22,649 nucleotides of DNA from Chitinophagales bacterium (GCA_014380545.1 JACMJP010000342.1:1-22649), one strand, 5' to 3'; shown: positions 1 through 8,117, numbered from the stretch's first letter. The notes: generated by a model not told the origin, from the letters alone. Made by a program: numbers and translations.

Positions 1-491
1 AACATTACAGTGTCAGAAGCCTGCATATATTTTTCAAAAAAATCTCTTTCACCATGTGGTCCCTTCATCTCTGTAATAAACATTTTCACCCCATGATAAA
101 GTATATCAGAAGAATCTTCCTCCATCCTTACCGTGAATTTCATATTGCCGGGCAACGAAGAGTCTCCTGTGATCAATACATCATGTGGCAATGAATCATC
201 AGTAGAAAATTTTCTAACTATTTTAATTGAATCATTTTCTATGCTGTAACTATCTTCTGTAACAGTTTCAATTTTGAAACCTTTTGGATTATTTAATATC
301 GGGTTAATAAGATTTTTTGTAATGAGAGAATCTGTTACTCTTTCTCTTGCAGAAACAAATTGATCTAACAGATCTTTCTGCAACTCCATCTTCTCAGCAG
401 TATATTCCGATTGTAGCCATCGTAAAATAAAAAGCGTAAGCAGGGATCCGCTTATGATCATTAATGATAATATCTTATTTATTCTTTTCAA
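1..491 (-). CDS. Membrane-anchored N-terminus, probable sensor histidine kinase (partial)
   Basis: An open minus-strand frame runs off the left edge, showing about 163 N-terminal residues. From a TTG at 491 it reads a basic start (LKRINK), one hydrophobic helix (about residues 8-24, ending LFILRW), then a charged, heptad-like stretch (QSEYTAEKMELQKDLLDQF) leading into an extracytoplasmic region. This layout, with the divergent GLPGLI/receptor operon next door, is typical of Bacteroidota two-component sensor kinases, but the HAMP, HisKA and HATPase parts lie outside the window, so kinase identity is inference. An in-frame ATG at 461 is the alternative start. TTG is preferred because it supplies the positive residues before the membrane helix, although it would leave only a few bases of leader after the -7 box at 507-514. 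Confidence 0.6.
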   Translation of the reverse strand, partial: MKRINKILSLMIISGSLLTLFILRWLQSEYTAEKMELQKDLLDQFVSARERVTDSLITKNLINPILNNPKGFKIETVTEDSYSIENDSIKIVRKFSTDDSLPHDVLITGDSSLPGNMKFTVRMEEDSSDILYHGVKMFITEMKGPHGERDFFEKYMQASDTVM

Positions 492-506
492 TACTTTATT
501 TAATTG

Positions 507-514
507 CAAAAATA
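507..514 (-). promoter_or_regulatory. Bacteroidota -7 box for the leftward gene
   Basis: On the minus strand the bases read TATTTTTG, an exact TAnnTTTG match, 15 bp before the TTG start at 491. No clear -33 TTG element is seen at the usual distance, which leaves room for activator-dependent transcription from the repeats at 543-579. Confidence 0.5.
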
Positions 515-542
515 CACTGTTAAGAAATGTGAATTCTTCCGG

Positions 543-579
543 TTAACCTTAATTAACCTTAATTAGCCGGCCATTAACT
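543..579. promoter_or_regulatory. Direct-repeat array, candidate response-regulator operator
   Basis: Two exact copies of TTAACCTTAA (543-552, 553-562) are followed by TTAGCC (563-568) and TTAACT (574-579). Four hexamer-like units therefore sit at 10, 10 and 11 bp spacing, on the same face of the helix. The array lies midway between the two divergent -7 boxes (507-514 minus, 601-608 plus) and covers the -33 region of the rightward promoter. OmpR/PhoB-type response regulators bind direct repeats with about this period. Assigning the site to a regulator partnered with the leftward kinase-like gene is inference. Confidence 0.5.
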
Positions 580-600
580 GTAAACCGCAATGGGATGAAA

Positions 601-608
601 TATTTTTG
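601..608 (+). promoter_or_regulatory. Bacteroidota -7 box for the GLPGLI-receptor operon
   Basis: TATTTTTG matches TAnnTTTG exactly and ends 15 bp before the ATG at 624. It overlaps a TTG at 606-608 that begins the open frame, which argues that the TTG is promoter and the ATG is the true start. Confidence 0.55.
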
Positions 609-623
609 CTCAAAACTTATAAG

Positions 624-1370
624 ATGAAAAAAATACTATTTGCTCTAACAGTGATCTTTTCTGCAGTTTTACTCAATGCTCAAAATGCAGGAACAATTAC
701 TTATACAGAAACAATGAAGCTGCAATTAAATTTTGAGGGAAATATGCCACCGCCTCCCGGTTTGCCAACTGAACATGTAAATCATACCATTCTTTATTTT
801 AATGATGCAGCATCGTTATACACAAATGATGAAAGTAAAAATGAAGGCGATATTAATATTGATGAAATATCAGAAGATGGCGGAAGAATGATATTAAGAA
901 TGGATGCGCCGCAAAATGAAGTGTATTGCGACCTGAAAAATAAAACTGTTACGAGGTTCGAGGATTTTATGCAAAGAAAGTTTTTAGTTGAAGGGGATAT
1001 GAAAACACTTAACTGGAAATTCACCGGTAATCAAAAAATGATATTAAATTATCCATGCATGGAAGCAGTGCTGCAGGACAGCACAGAAAAAGTTGTCATC
1101 TGGTTTTCTTCAGCACTTCCGGTTTCTGTTGGGCCTTTAAGGTATTACGGTTTGCCCGGTGTTGTGCTGGAAGTAAATATAAATGATGGTCAGGAAATAA
1201 TTACTGCAAATGAAATTAATAAAAAGGTGGATGCTTCAAAGATTAAAAAACCGAAAGACGGAAAAAAGGTAACGCAGGAAGAATTTCAAAAGATCGTTGA
1301 TGAAAAGATGAAAGAGATGGGTGTTGAAGGCGACGGGCATCAAATTATGATCAGGATAGAAGAAGATTAA
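624..1370 (+). CDS. GLPGLI family secreted protein
   Basis: The protein has 248 residues and a Sec signal peptide at 1-19 (MKKILFALTV..., cleavage likely after LNA). The mature part has the GLPGLI-family layout: an early strand (AGTITYTETMKLQL), a Pro-rich piece (MPPPPG), a W-K-F-T-G stretch near 131-135, a conserved NYPC segment with its cysteine near 145, and the name motif, here GLPGVVLEVN at 176-185, preceded by GP. Bacteroidota encode many such proteins, often beside outer-membrane receptors. Their biochemical role is unknown and an envelope location is expected. The frame also opens 18 nt earlier at a TTG inside the -7 box; the ATG start gives a proper signal peptide. The receptor gene starts 24 nt after the stop, suggesting co-transcription. 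Confidence 0.88.
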   Translation: MKKILFALTVIFSAVLLNAQNAGTITYTETMKLQLNFEGNMPPPPGLPTEHVNHTILYFNDAASLYTNDESKNEGDINIDEISEDGGRMILRMDAPQNEVYCDLKNKTVTRFEDFMQRKFLVEGDMKTLNWKFTGNQKMILNYPCMEAVLQDSTEKVVIWFSSALPVSVGPLRYYGLPGVVLEVNINDGQEIITANEINKKVDASKIKKPKDGKKVTQEEFQKIVDEKMKEMGVEGDGHQIMIRIEED

Positions 1371-1394
1371 TTTTAAACGCATAAAAATTAAATA

Positions 1395-4139
1395 ATGTAC
1401 AGAATAATAATTATTATTTTCATTTTATCTTCTGCATCTCTTTTTGCACAACAAAATTTAAAAGGATATGCTCTTGATGGAGAAGGAAAACCGGTTCAAT
1501 ATGCAACAGCGGCATTATTAAAAACCGAAGATTCCACTCTTGTGAATTTCGGTATAGCTGATGAAAGCGGAAAATTTGAAATTAAATATGTTGGCGCAGG
1601 TAAATATTTATTTCAGCTTTCGTTTGTTGGGTTTAATACGTATGATACATTAATTGCCGTTCCAAACAAAACAGGAGAGCTTGGCATTTTTATTTTGCAA
1701 CAGAAAAATGAATTATTAAATACAGTTGAAATAAAAGGGGAAAGAACTCCATTAGCAATTAAAGGAGATACAATTGAATATAATGCAGGCGCATTTAAAA
1801 CACAGCCTGATGCAAGTGCGGAAGATCTATTAAAGAAATTGCCGGGTGTTCAGGTTGATGAAGCTGGAAATATACAGGCGCAGGGTGAGGATGTGCAACA
1901 GGTTTTAGTAGATGGAAAAGAATTTTTCAGCAGTGATCCGACAGTTGCAACAAAAAATCTTCCTGCTGATGCAATTGATAAAGTGCAGGTATATGATAAA
2001 TCATCTGATGAAGCAGAATTTACAGGAGTGGATGATGGTATGAGAAGCAAAACAATTAATTTATTATTAAAGGAGGATAAAAAAAGTATGTGGCTCGGAG
2101 ATGCAAAAGCAGGCTATGGAACAGATGATAAATACCAGGTGAATGCAAAAGCATATCGTTTCACGAAAACAAATCAGTTTGCTGTGATGGGTATGCTGAA
2201 TAATATTAATCAATTCGGTTTCAGTATTCATGATTATATTGATTTTAATGGTGGCATCGGAGCAATGATGCAGGGGGGAGGTTTCAGAATTGAAACCGGA
2301 AGTGCTGATGAAATGCCAGTAAATTTCGGCCAAAGTGTGGATGGATTAATTACATCAGGTGCTGCGGGAATTAATTTTACGCATGAGCCAAAACCGGGAA
2401 ATCGTTTTAATATCAGTTATCTCGGCAACGGATATGAAAAAGATCTTGTTCAAAATACTTTCACTCAAAACTTCAAACCGGACTACTCATTCAATACAAA
2501 TGAAGATGTAAATGAAATAACAAATAATTATTATCAGAGGATGAATTTTAATTTCAGGAATAAACCGGATACCATGCAAAGTATTTTTGCAAATGGTGCT
2601 GCCTCTTTAAGTTATGGAGATCAAAATAGCAAATTATTTACAGAAACATTTTCTGCAGATTCTTTAGTGAATGCGCTCACAAGTAATACCTATGATAAAT
2701 CAAACAGCATGAAGGGAAATGCTGACGTCAGTTATATTCATAAAACAAAAAGCAACTGGAAGTATTTTAAAGCAAATGTTTCTGCATCTGCAAAAACTTC
2801 TTTGAGCGAAACGCAATGGAATAATCTCACACAATATTTTGATACAGGAACAGAAATTCAGGATGATGCGTATCAGAATAACACAAATTACCTGGTTGAC
2901 TATTCCGCAACTATATTAGGTTCATTAAAATTAAATAGTAAATATTATCTTGATCCTACCATTTCTGCAGGCGGAACGAAAGAAGAATTAAACCGTGAAC
3001 AGGGAAATTTACTTACTGAAGATATCCTGATAGATTCATTGAGCCCTGATTTTTTGAGAACTAATATCTGGCTCAAACCCGGCATCGCTTTGAAATACAG
3101 TACAAGAAAAACTCAATATAAAATTTCTCTTGCAGCAGAGCATATCATTCTTGGAAATACCTTAAACGAAATTGAAACTGAAGATAGAAGTTATTTATAT
3201 TTTTTGCCGCAAATTACTTTTGAGAAGGATATTAAAAGAGGAAGACATATCCGTTTGATGTATCAAAGTGAAGTGAATGCGCCAACAGCTGCACAACTAT
3301 TGCCTGTAACAAATTATATCAACCCGCTTTCACTATATACAGGAAATGCAGAATTAAAACCCGAATATTATCATGGTCTGCAATTTAACTGGATGCTGTT
3401 TGACGAATTTTCATTTACATCATTATTTACGCATTTGAATGCAGGCTATACACAAGACAAAATAAATTATGCAAAAACAATTCATGCCGATCTCAGTCAG
3501 TCGCTTACATTAATAAATGTTCCCTCATATTATATTGCTTCAGCCGGTGCTGAATTTTCGACGCCTATCCGTAAGCTGAAAATAAATTTTAATCTTTCAC
3601 TCGATGAGAATTATAACAGAGGTATTAATTATGTGAATGATATTGAAAATACAATTGATGCATTTACACATACTGCAAGGATCAGTTTTGATAATCGGGG
3701 AAAGGATAAATTGGATGCAAGAATAGGAGCATCTGTAAAATATACACAGTCAAATTATTCAGTTGAAACAAACAGCGGTAATTATTTTACAAATACACTA
3801 TTTGTTGAAGCGGATTATACTCCTTTCGATAGCTGGCGTTTTTCTTTTGACGCAGATATTGACACATACCAGGTTGAAGGTTTCCAGGGGAGCATAACTG
3901 TTCCGTTATTGCAAGCGGAGATAACAAGATTTATTTTAAAATCGAATAGGGGCACAATTTCTTTAAAAGGATATGATCTGCTGAATAAAAATATTGGTAT
4001 CTCCCAAAATAGTGCATATAATTATTTACAACAGCAGGAATCAAATACTATCGGCAGATATTTTATGCTGAGTTTTAAATACAGAATTAATAAAACGGAT
4101 ATCAATGATGGAGTGAATGTTGAAGTGAATGGCAGGTAA
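1395..4139 (+). CDS. Outer-membrane beta-barrel receptor, TonB-dependent-receptor-like, with CarboxypepD_reg-like domain
   Basis: The protein has 914 residues. A signal peptide (1-18, ending SLFA) is followed by a carboxypeptidase-regulatory-like Ig fold (about 21-102: LKGYALDGEGKPVQYATAAL, later LSFVGFNTYDT). A plug-like region spans about 108-228, with VEIKGE, the DLLKKLPGVQVD motif at 144-155 and VLVDGKEFF at 170-177. The remaining ~680 residues are alternating aromatic beta strands typical of an outer-membrane barrel (OMP_b-brl_3/TonB receptor class). The last barrel-type strand (FMLSFKYRI) is followed by a short hydrophilic tail instead of ending on an aromatic residue. No obvious TonB box is seen, so active TonB-coupled transport is not assured. 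With the preceding GLPGLI gene it probably forms a surface module under the divergent regulator. The substrate cannot be read from sequence. Confidence 0.88.
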   Translation: MYRIIIIIFILSSASLFAQQNLKGYALDGEGKPVQYATAALLKTEDSTLVNFGIADESGKFEIKYVGAGKYLFQLSFVGFNTYDTLIAVPNKTGELGIFILQQKNELLNTVEIKGERTPLAIKGDTIEYNAGAFKTQPDASAEDLLKKLPGVQVDEAGNIQAQGEDVQQVLVDGKEFFSSDPTVATKNLPADAIDKVQVYDKSSDEAEFTGVDDGMRSKTINLLLKEDKKSMWLGDAKAGYGTDDKYQVNAKAYRFTKTNQFAVMGMLNNINQFGFSIHDYIDFNGGIGAMMQGGGFRIETGSADEMPVNFGQSVDGLITSGAAGINFTHEPKPGNRFNISYLGNGYEKDLVQNTFTQNFKPDYSFNTNEDVNEITNNYYQRMNFNFRNKPDTMQSIFANGAASLSYGDQNSKLFTETFSADSLVNALTSNTYDKSNSMKGNADVSYIHKTKSNWKYFKANVSASAKTSLSETQWNNLTQYFDTGTEIQDDAYQNNTNYLVDYSATILGSLKLNSKYYLDPTISAGGTKEELNREQGNLLTEDILIDSLSPDFLRTNIWLKPGIALKYSTRKTQYKISLAAEHIILGNTLNEIETEDRSYLYFLPQITFEKDIKRGRHIRLMYQSEVNAPTAAQLLPVTNYINPLSLYTGNAELKPEYYHGLQFNWMLFDEFSFTSLFTHLNAGYTQDKINYAKTIHADLSQSLTLINVPSYYIASAGAEFSTPIRKLKINFNLSLDENYNRGINYVNDIENTIDAFTHTARISFDNRGKDKLDARIGASVKYTQSNYSVETNSGNYFTNTLFVEADYTPFDSWRFSFDADIDTYQVEGFQGSITVPLLQAEITRFILKSNRGTISLKGYDLLNKNIGISQNSAYNYLQQQESNTIGRYFMLSFKYRINKTDINDGVNVEVNGR

Positions 4140-4180
4140 ATAAATTATTACAACAGTATTAATTAGTATATAGCAAATGG

Positions 4181-4206
4181 AGCCTTCCGATTTCGGGAGG
4201 CTTTAG
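4181..4206 (+). terminator. Rho-independent terminator after the receptor gene
   Basis: AGCCTTCCGA (4181-4190) pairs with TCGGGAGGCT (4193-4202), with one G-T wobble, to make a GC-rich stem with a tiny loop. A T-rich tract follows. It lies about 40 bp after the receptor stop and before the promoter of the next gene. Confidence 0.75.
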
Positions 4207-4222
4207 TTTAGAACCACAGGCT

Positions 4223-4230
4223 TATATTTG
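4223..4230 (+). promoter_or_regulatory. Bacteroidota -7 box for the sugar-nucleotide gene
   Basis: TATATTTG matches TAnnTTTG, lies just after the terminator at 4181-4206 and 35 bp before the ATG at 4266. The upstream -33 element is weak (TTTAG). A new transcription unit starting here fits the change of function. Confidence 0.5.
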
Positions 4231-4265
4231 CAACCTCATGAATTAATCATCAATCAAAACTATTA

Positions 4266-5225
4266 ATGAAAATTCTAATTACAGGTGCATGCGGAATGGT
4301 AGGTTCACATATGGTGGATGTGTTCCATGCACAGGGAGGTCATGATATTATCGGCACTTATTATAAACCTACTACTGACCTAAGTGACATTGCAGGCAAG
4401 GCAAAATTAGCTGAATGTGATGTTCGATATTATAAACGCCTTCTTGAAATTATTTCTTCAGAAAAACCCGAGCGCATTTTTCATCTTGCAGCACAAAGCT
4501 ATCCTACAGTTAGCTGGGAGCGACCGCAGGAAACAATGGATGTGAATGTGAATGGGACAATAAATGTTTTTGAGGCAGTGAAATTTGTGCGTAAGCTTGA
4601 GGCAGATTATGATCCTGTTGTTGTTGTTGCATGCAGCAGCGCAGAATATGGTTTATCATTAACGCCCGAAAATGCACCTGTGAAAGAAGACACAGCTTTG
4701 TTGCCTTTGCATCCCTATGGTGTGAGTAAAGTGGCTCAGGATCTTTTATCATTTCAATATTTTCAGAATGATAAAATAAAAACAATCCGGGCAAGAATAT
4801 TTAATACAACAGGACCGAGAAAAGCAAATGATGTTGTTGCAGATTTTACAATGCGGGCTTACCAGATTGAAAAAGGACTTCTTAAAAAATTAAGAGTTGG
4901 AAATTTATCAACGAAGAGAGCAATTACGGATGTAAGAGATCTGGTTTCTGCATTAATTCTTTTGAGTGAAAAAGGAAAATGGGGTGATGCATATAATATT
5001 AGTGGAAATAAGGTGTATGAAATAAGAGATATAATTCCCATTATAGAAGAAGCAATAGGGATGAAAGTGGAAACAGAAGTTGATCCTGCATTATTGCGCC
5101 CCACAGATGAGCCAATTATTTATGGTGATTCAACTAAATTAAAAAATGATACGGGCTGGAAACAAACGTATGATCTGAAAACTACGATTAAAGATATGAT
5201 TGATTATTTGAGAAGTAAGCAGTAA
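4266..5225 (+). CDS. NAD(P)-dependent SDR epimerase/dehydratase, GDP-6-deoxy-D-mannose reductase-like
   Basis: This 319-residue extended short-chain dehydrogenase has the Rossmann motif GACGMVG (7-13), an active-site serine region CSSAEYG (123-129) and the YGVSK pair Tyr151/Lys155. The family stretches PTVSWERPQETMDVNVNGT (about 80-98), RIFNTTGPRK (177-186), TDVRDLVSA and the C-terminal DPALLRPTDEPIIYGD (273-288) resemble GDP-4-dehydro-6-deoxymannose reductase (RMD). The length also fits RMD rather than the longer GDP-mannose 4,6-dehydratase. RMD reduces the 4-keto intermediate made by that dehydratase to GDP-rhamnose; the two enzymes are close relatives, so dehydratase activity cannot be excluded. 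The downstream glycosyltransferase suggests a surface polysaccharide role. No dehydratase partner is in the window. Confidence 0.82.
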   Translation: MKILITGACGMVGSHMVDVFHAQGGHDIIGTYYKPTTDLSDIAGKAKLAECDVRYYKRLLEIISSEKPERIFHLAAQSYPTVSWERPQETMDVNVNGTINVFEAVKFVRKLEADYDPVVVVACSSAEYGLSLTPENAPVKEDTALLPLHPYGVSKVAQDLLSFQYFQNDKIKTIRARIFNTTGPRKANDVVADFTMRAYQIEKGLLKKLRVGNLSTKRAITDVRDLVSALILLSEKGKWGDAYNISGNKVYEIRDIIPIIEEAIGMKVETEVDPALLRPTDEPIIYGDSTKLKNDTGWKQTYDLKTTIKDMIDYLRSKQ

Positions 5226-5277
5226 GCAATGGCAATCATCTGTCGACATAGAAATAAATCTCTATAACAAAATAAAC

Positions 5278-5305
5278 ATCAGCGAATATCAGCGTAATCT
5301 GCGGG
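5278..5305 (+). repeat. Short tandem units ATCAGCG/ATCAGCG/ATCTGCG
   Basis: Three 7-bp cores, ATCAGCG (5278), ATCAGCG (5288) and ATCTGCG (5297), sit 10 and 9 bp apart, ending three bases before the glycosyltransferase ATG at 5309. The GC-richer motif stands out from the AT-rich spacer. I recall similar ATCAGCG/ATCTGCG strings as dispersed intergenic repeats in Bacteroidota, but cannot verify that here. Confidence 0.5.
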
Positions 5306-5308
5306 AAA

Positions 5309-6100
5309 ATGTTAAAAAGAACAAAACTTTTCGATCTCGATTTTATTAACGATACAAATTTTGATGCAACAATTGCATCAATGCTTAATTTTAAAAACGA
5401 ATATGATCCTGAAGGAAATAAATTCCCGTTATTATTTACACCCAATGTGGATGATGTAGTTAAGCTCAATGAAAAAAGATATGCTGATCTTGCAGAAATA
5501 TTAAAACGATCTTATTATTTATTGCCCGATGGGCAACCCATTATCTGGGCAAGCAAATTATTAAACAAAAAGCTTGGCAGAAGATTACCCGGCAGCGAAT
5601 TTTTTCCTTTATTATGGAAGGAAATAATCAAACATAACAAAAGAATAATGGTTGTTGCACCCAATAACGAGGTAGGAGAGTTGTTGAAAAAAGAATACCC
5701 AGCGCTTGAATATTATGTACCACCTTTTTTTGATGTAAATAATAAAGAGCAATTAAATAATGTTATTGAAGGAGCAAAAATTGTTTTTGATAAGGTAAAA
5801 CCTGAATATGTTTTTATTGGAATTCGTTTTCCAAAACAAAATCATATTGCACTTGGGTTAGTTGACCATGTGAAAAATTTACAACTTACCACTCAGCAAC
5901 AAATGCCATTATTTTTATTGATGGGTGCTTCGTATGAATTTTATCTTAACTTAAAAAAACGGGCACCGAAATTCTGGCAAAAGATAGGAATGGAATGGTT
6001 TTATCGGTTTACCCAGGAGCCGGGAAGATTATTTAAAAGATATTTTATTGATGACATGAAATTTATCCCTATATTTTTCAGGGAGATGCGAAAAAAATAA
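5309..6100 (+). CDS. WecG/TagA/CpsF family glycosyltransferase
   Basis: The protein has 263 residues, close to the usual family length. Motifs in order: LLFTPNVDDVV (41-51, substrate-binding Thr44/Asn46), LLPDGQPIIWAS (71-82, with the candidate catalytic Asp74), PGSEFF (94-99), FIGIRFPKQNHI (169-180), GASYEFY (206-212), and the C-terminal signature RAPKFWQKIGMEWFYR...EPGRLFKRY (218-245). This GT26 family transfers UDP-activated sugars such as N-acetylmannosamine or related residues to lipid-linked acceptors at the inner face of the cytoplasmic membrane, as in ECA, teichoic acid and capsule synthesis; donor and acceptor here are unknown. The gene follows the RMD-like gene after 83 nt and probably shares its role in a surface glycan. 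Its stop lies one base from the convergent M50 gene's stop. Confidence 0.9.
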   Translation: MLKRTKLFDLDFINDTNFDATIASMLNFKNEYDPEGNKFPLLFTPNVDDVVKLNEKRYADLAEILKRSYYLLPDGQPIIWASKLLNKKLGRRLPGSEFFPLLWKEIIKHNKRIMVVAPNNEVGELLKKEYPALEYYVPPFFDVNNKEQLNNVIEGAKIVFDKVKPEYVFIGIRFPKQNHIALGLVDHVKNLQLTTQQQMPLFLLMGASYEFYLNLKKRAPKFWQKIGMEWFYRFTQEPGRLFKRYFIDDMKFIPIFFREMRKK

Positions 6101-6101
6101 T

Positions 6102-7037
6102 TCATTCATAAAGAAACATATAAACTGCTGCAGGCCCTAAAAGAAAAATTAACCAAACTATAGTATAAATAAATTTTCCTGTTCCCGTTAGATCTAAAAG
6201 TATTTTTGATCCTAATACAGATTTTATTAAACCTGCTATTTGTTTTTCTCTCATGTCGGGCTCATATATTTTTCCATCAATAGTTTTAAAAACAGGATGA
6301 TCTGCAATAACTTTTTCTCTTATGCGCCAATATTCTTCATCTGTGAGTTCATCAAAATTTTTTGAGTAAGAAATATTTTCAGCCTCCAGGTCTTTTTGAA
6401 CGGCTTTTGTTTTTATGCGATTGCGCAGTGAAAGCAAAAGAAAAAACGGAACAATTAAAAATATATAGGTTTCAAGCCTGAATGCAATAAAAATCAAGGC
6501 AATGATTGAGACAATGAGGAAAATCGTTTGTAATGTCGTACTCTTGTTCATAAATAATGTACTTACAAGGTTTCCACCATCAAGCGGGCTTATTGGCAGG
6601 AGATTAAATACATTCAGAAAAAGAAATATCATGGAGGCCCTGTATAAACTATCATTATTTGTCTGCATCGCAATAAAAAATAAAACCAGACCGATAATAA
6701 TACCGGGAACAGGGCCGGCCAATAAAATAACTGCTCTTTGGTTTTGTGAAATTTCAGTTTTATTGCCTGAGACAAAAGCACCAAGCAGCGGAATAAAAAA
6801 CATTTTAAGATCAGTATAATTAAAAAACTTCATTGCAAGCAAATGCCCTGATTCATGAATAAAAACAGCTGCAACAAGTACTAATGTAAATTCAATATCG
6901 CTGTCAAAAAAATAATAAAAGGCGACAATAAATAAAATAAGGCTTACGAGAGAGGGCACAACACTGTTATAATTCATGCTTTCAAATGTGGGCTTGGGTG
7001 GAAACACATGTTTCTCTGTTACTATAATTTCTTCCAT
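6102..7037 (-). CDS. Site-2 protease family (M50) membrane metalloprotease
   Basis: This 311-residue polytopic protein carries both M50 motifs: HESGH (His61, Glu62, His65) inside the second hydrophobic helix, and NLLPISPLDGGN (145-156), whose Asp153 supplies the third zinc ligand. Hydrophobic helices lie at about 28-44, 48-70, 100-124, 131-150 and 167-206. A soluble loop (about 207-270) precedes a final helix (FIYTIVWLIFLLG). This core resembles bacterial S2P-like proteases that cut substrates within the membrane. No PDZ domain is seen, so it is not an RseP type. No obvious sigma/anti-sigma partner is adjacent, and the substrate is unknown. The gene is convergent with the glycosyltransferase, with a single base between the stop codons, and no promoter box was recognised upstream. 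Confidence 0.87.
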   Translation of the reverse strand: MEEIIVTEKHVFPPKPTFESMNYNSVVPSLVSLILFIVAFYYFFDSDIEFTLVLVAAVFIHESGHLLAMKFFNYTDLKMFFIPLLGAFVSGNKTEISQNQRAVILLAGPVPGIIIGLVLFFIAMQTNNDSLYRASMIFLFLNVFNLLPISPLDGGNLVSTLFMNKSTTLQTIFLIVSIIALIFIAFRLETYIFLIVPFFLLLSLRNRIKTKAVQKDLEAENISYSKNFDELTDEEYWRIREKVIADHPVFKTIDGKIYEPDMREKQIAGLIKSVLGSKILLDLTGTGKFIYTIVWLIFLLGPAAVYMFLYE

Positions 7038-7176
7038 ACATAACTCAATACAAACAATTTACTTTTTTTGTTATACGGCATCATACGTTTCACTGAAGAA
7101 ATGGGATAAAGCCATTATTTTTATTCTTTATCAGGAAACATGTATGTTGCAAATTTAATTCTTTTGTCTTGTTTTG

Positions 7177-7184
7177 TACTTTTG
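7177..7184 (+). promoter_or_regulatory. Bacteroidota -7 box for the PD40 protein gene
   Basis: TACTTTTG matches TAnnTTTG and ends 14 bp before the ATG at 7199. It lies inside the longer open frame that begins at 7169, supporting the downstream ATG as the real start. Confidence 0.5.
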
Positions 7185-7198
7185 CGGGAATAGAGTGT

Positions 7199-8083
7199 AT
7201 GCGAAACCTGACATTGTTAATATTATTCTGTTCCTCTTTTGAGATGCAGGCCCAGCTTCCGGGTTATGAAATATATTATATGTATATAGGCAGTAATGAA
7301 GATTCAGGATATGTTTATTCTGAGCCATTAAATATTACAAACCTTGCCGGGTATGATAACCAGCCTTCTTTTTCAAAAGATGGCAGTAAAATTTTATATG
7401 CCTCTATACGGGATGAAAAACAATCTGATATTTATGTTTACGATTGTAATACAAACACAACAAAACAATTTACAAATACAATTGAAAGCGAATATTCACC
7501 GGAGGTTTCCCCTGACGGGAAATATATTACTGCAGTGAGAGTGGAACAAGATTCTTCGCAGCGACTGTGGCAGTTTAAACAAAAAAATAAAAAACCGAAA
7601 GTATTGCTGCAGTATATTTATGATGTAGGATATTATTGCAGGATCAATGCAGATAAAATTGCCCTATTTCAATTACCGGAACCCTTTACATTAAAATTGG
7701 CAAGTGCAATAAACCAGAATGCAAACATAATTGATAAAAATATTGGCCGATGTATTAAAATGATACCTGGCGAAAATGCATTTTGTTATATTACTAAAGA
7801 TGATACACTCGCATGGACAATAAGAAAATTTGACCTGAGCACAAATGATATTTCTTTACTTACAAATATTGATGTTACAGCAGAAGATTTTGCATGGTAC
7901 AGGGATGGGAATTTATTTATGGCTGAAGGCTCAACCATTTATTATTATGATTATAATGAAGACAATACATGGTTTAGATTTGATGATTTTTCTAAATTTG
8001 GAATTGAAAAAATTTATCGCATTGCATTCAGCCTCGATGGAAACTGGATGGCTTTTGTAGCAGAAGAAACAATTCGAAAGTAA
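7199..8083 (+). CDS. Secreted WD40-like (PD40/TolB-type) beta-propeller protein
   Basis: The protein has 294 residues from the ATG at 7199. A signal peptide (MRNLTLLILFCSSFEMQAQ) leads into a mature protein with PD40 repeats of the TolB/WD40-like type: QPSFSKDGSKILYAS (55-69), SPEVSPDGKYITAV (100-113), a middle region of Tyr/Asp-rich strands, and a last repeat IAFSLDGNWMAFVAE near the end. Such propellers serve as binding platforms in the periplasm or on the outer surface. The domain is too short for a TolB protein and no partner domain is fused, so the ligand is unknown. An upstream start at 7169 would place extra residues before the signal peptide and cover the -7 box, so it was rejected. 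Confidence 0.78.
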   Translation: MRNLTLLILFCSSFEMQAQLPGYEIYYMYIGSNEDSGYVYSEPLNITNLAGYDNQPSFSKDGSKILYASIRDEKQSDIYVYDCNTNTTKQFTNTIESEYSPEVSPDGKYITAVRVEQDSSQRLWQFKQKNKKPKVLLQYIYDVGYYCRINADKIALFQLPEPFTLKLASAINQNANIIDKNIGRCIKMIPGENAFCYITKDDTLAWTIRKFDLSTNDISLLTNIDVTAEDFAWYRDGNLFMAEGSTIYYYDYNEDNTWFRFDDFSKFGIEKIYRIAFSLDGNWMAFVAEETIRK

Positions 8084-8117
8084 ACTTTACGTTATTAGTA
8101 GTCGTGATACATATACT

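Noticed and set aside
4510..4794. 94-residue minus-strand ORF with His/Gln runs
   Set aside because: Shadow of the SDR gene on the other strand, produced by its codon pattern.
7344..8060. Overlapping rightward ORFs inside the PD40 gene
   Set aside because: Alternate-frame readings of the PD40 coding sequence with no signal or motif.
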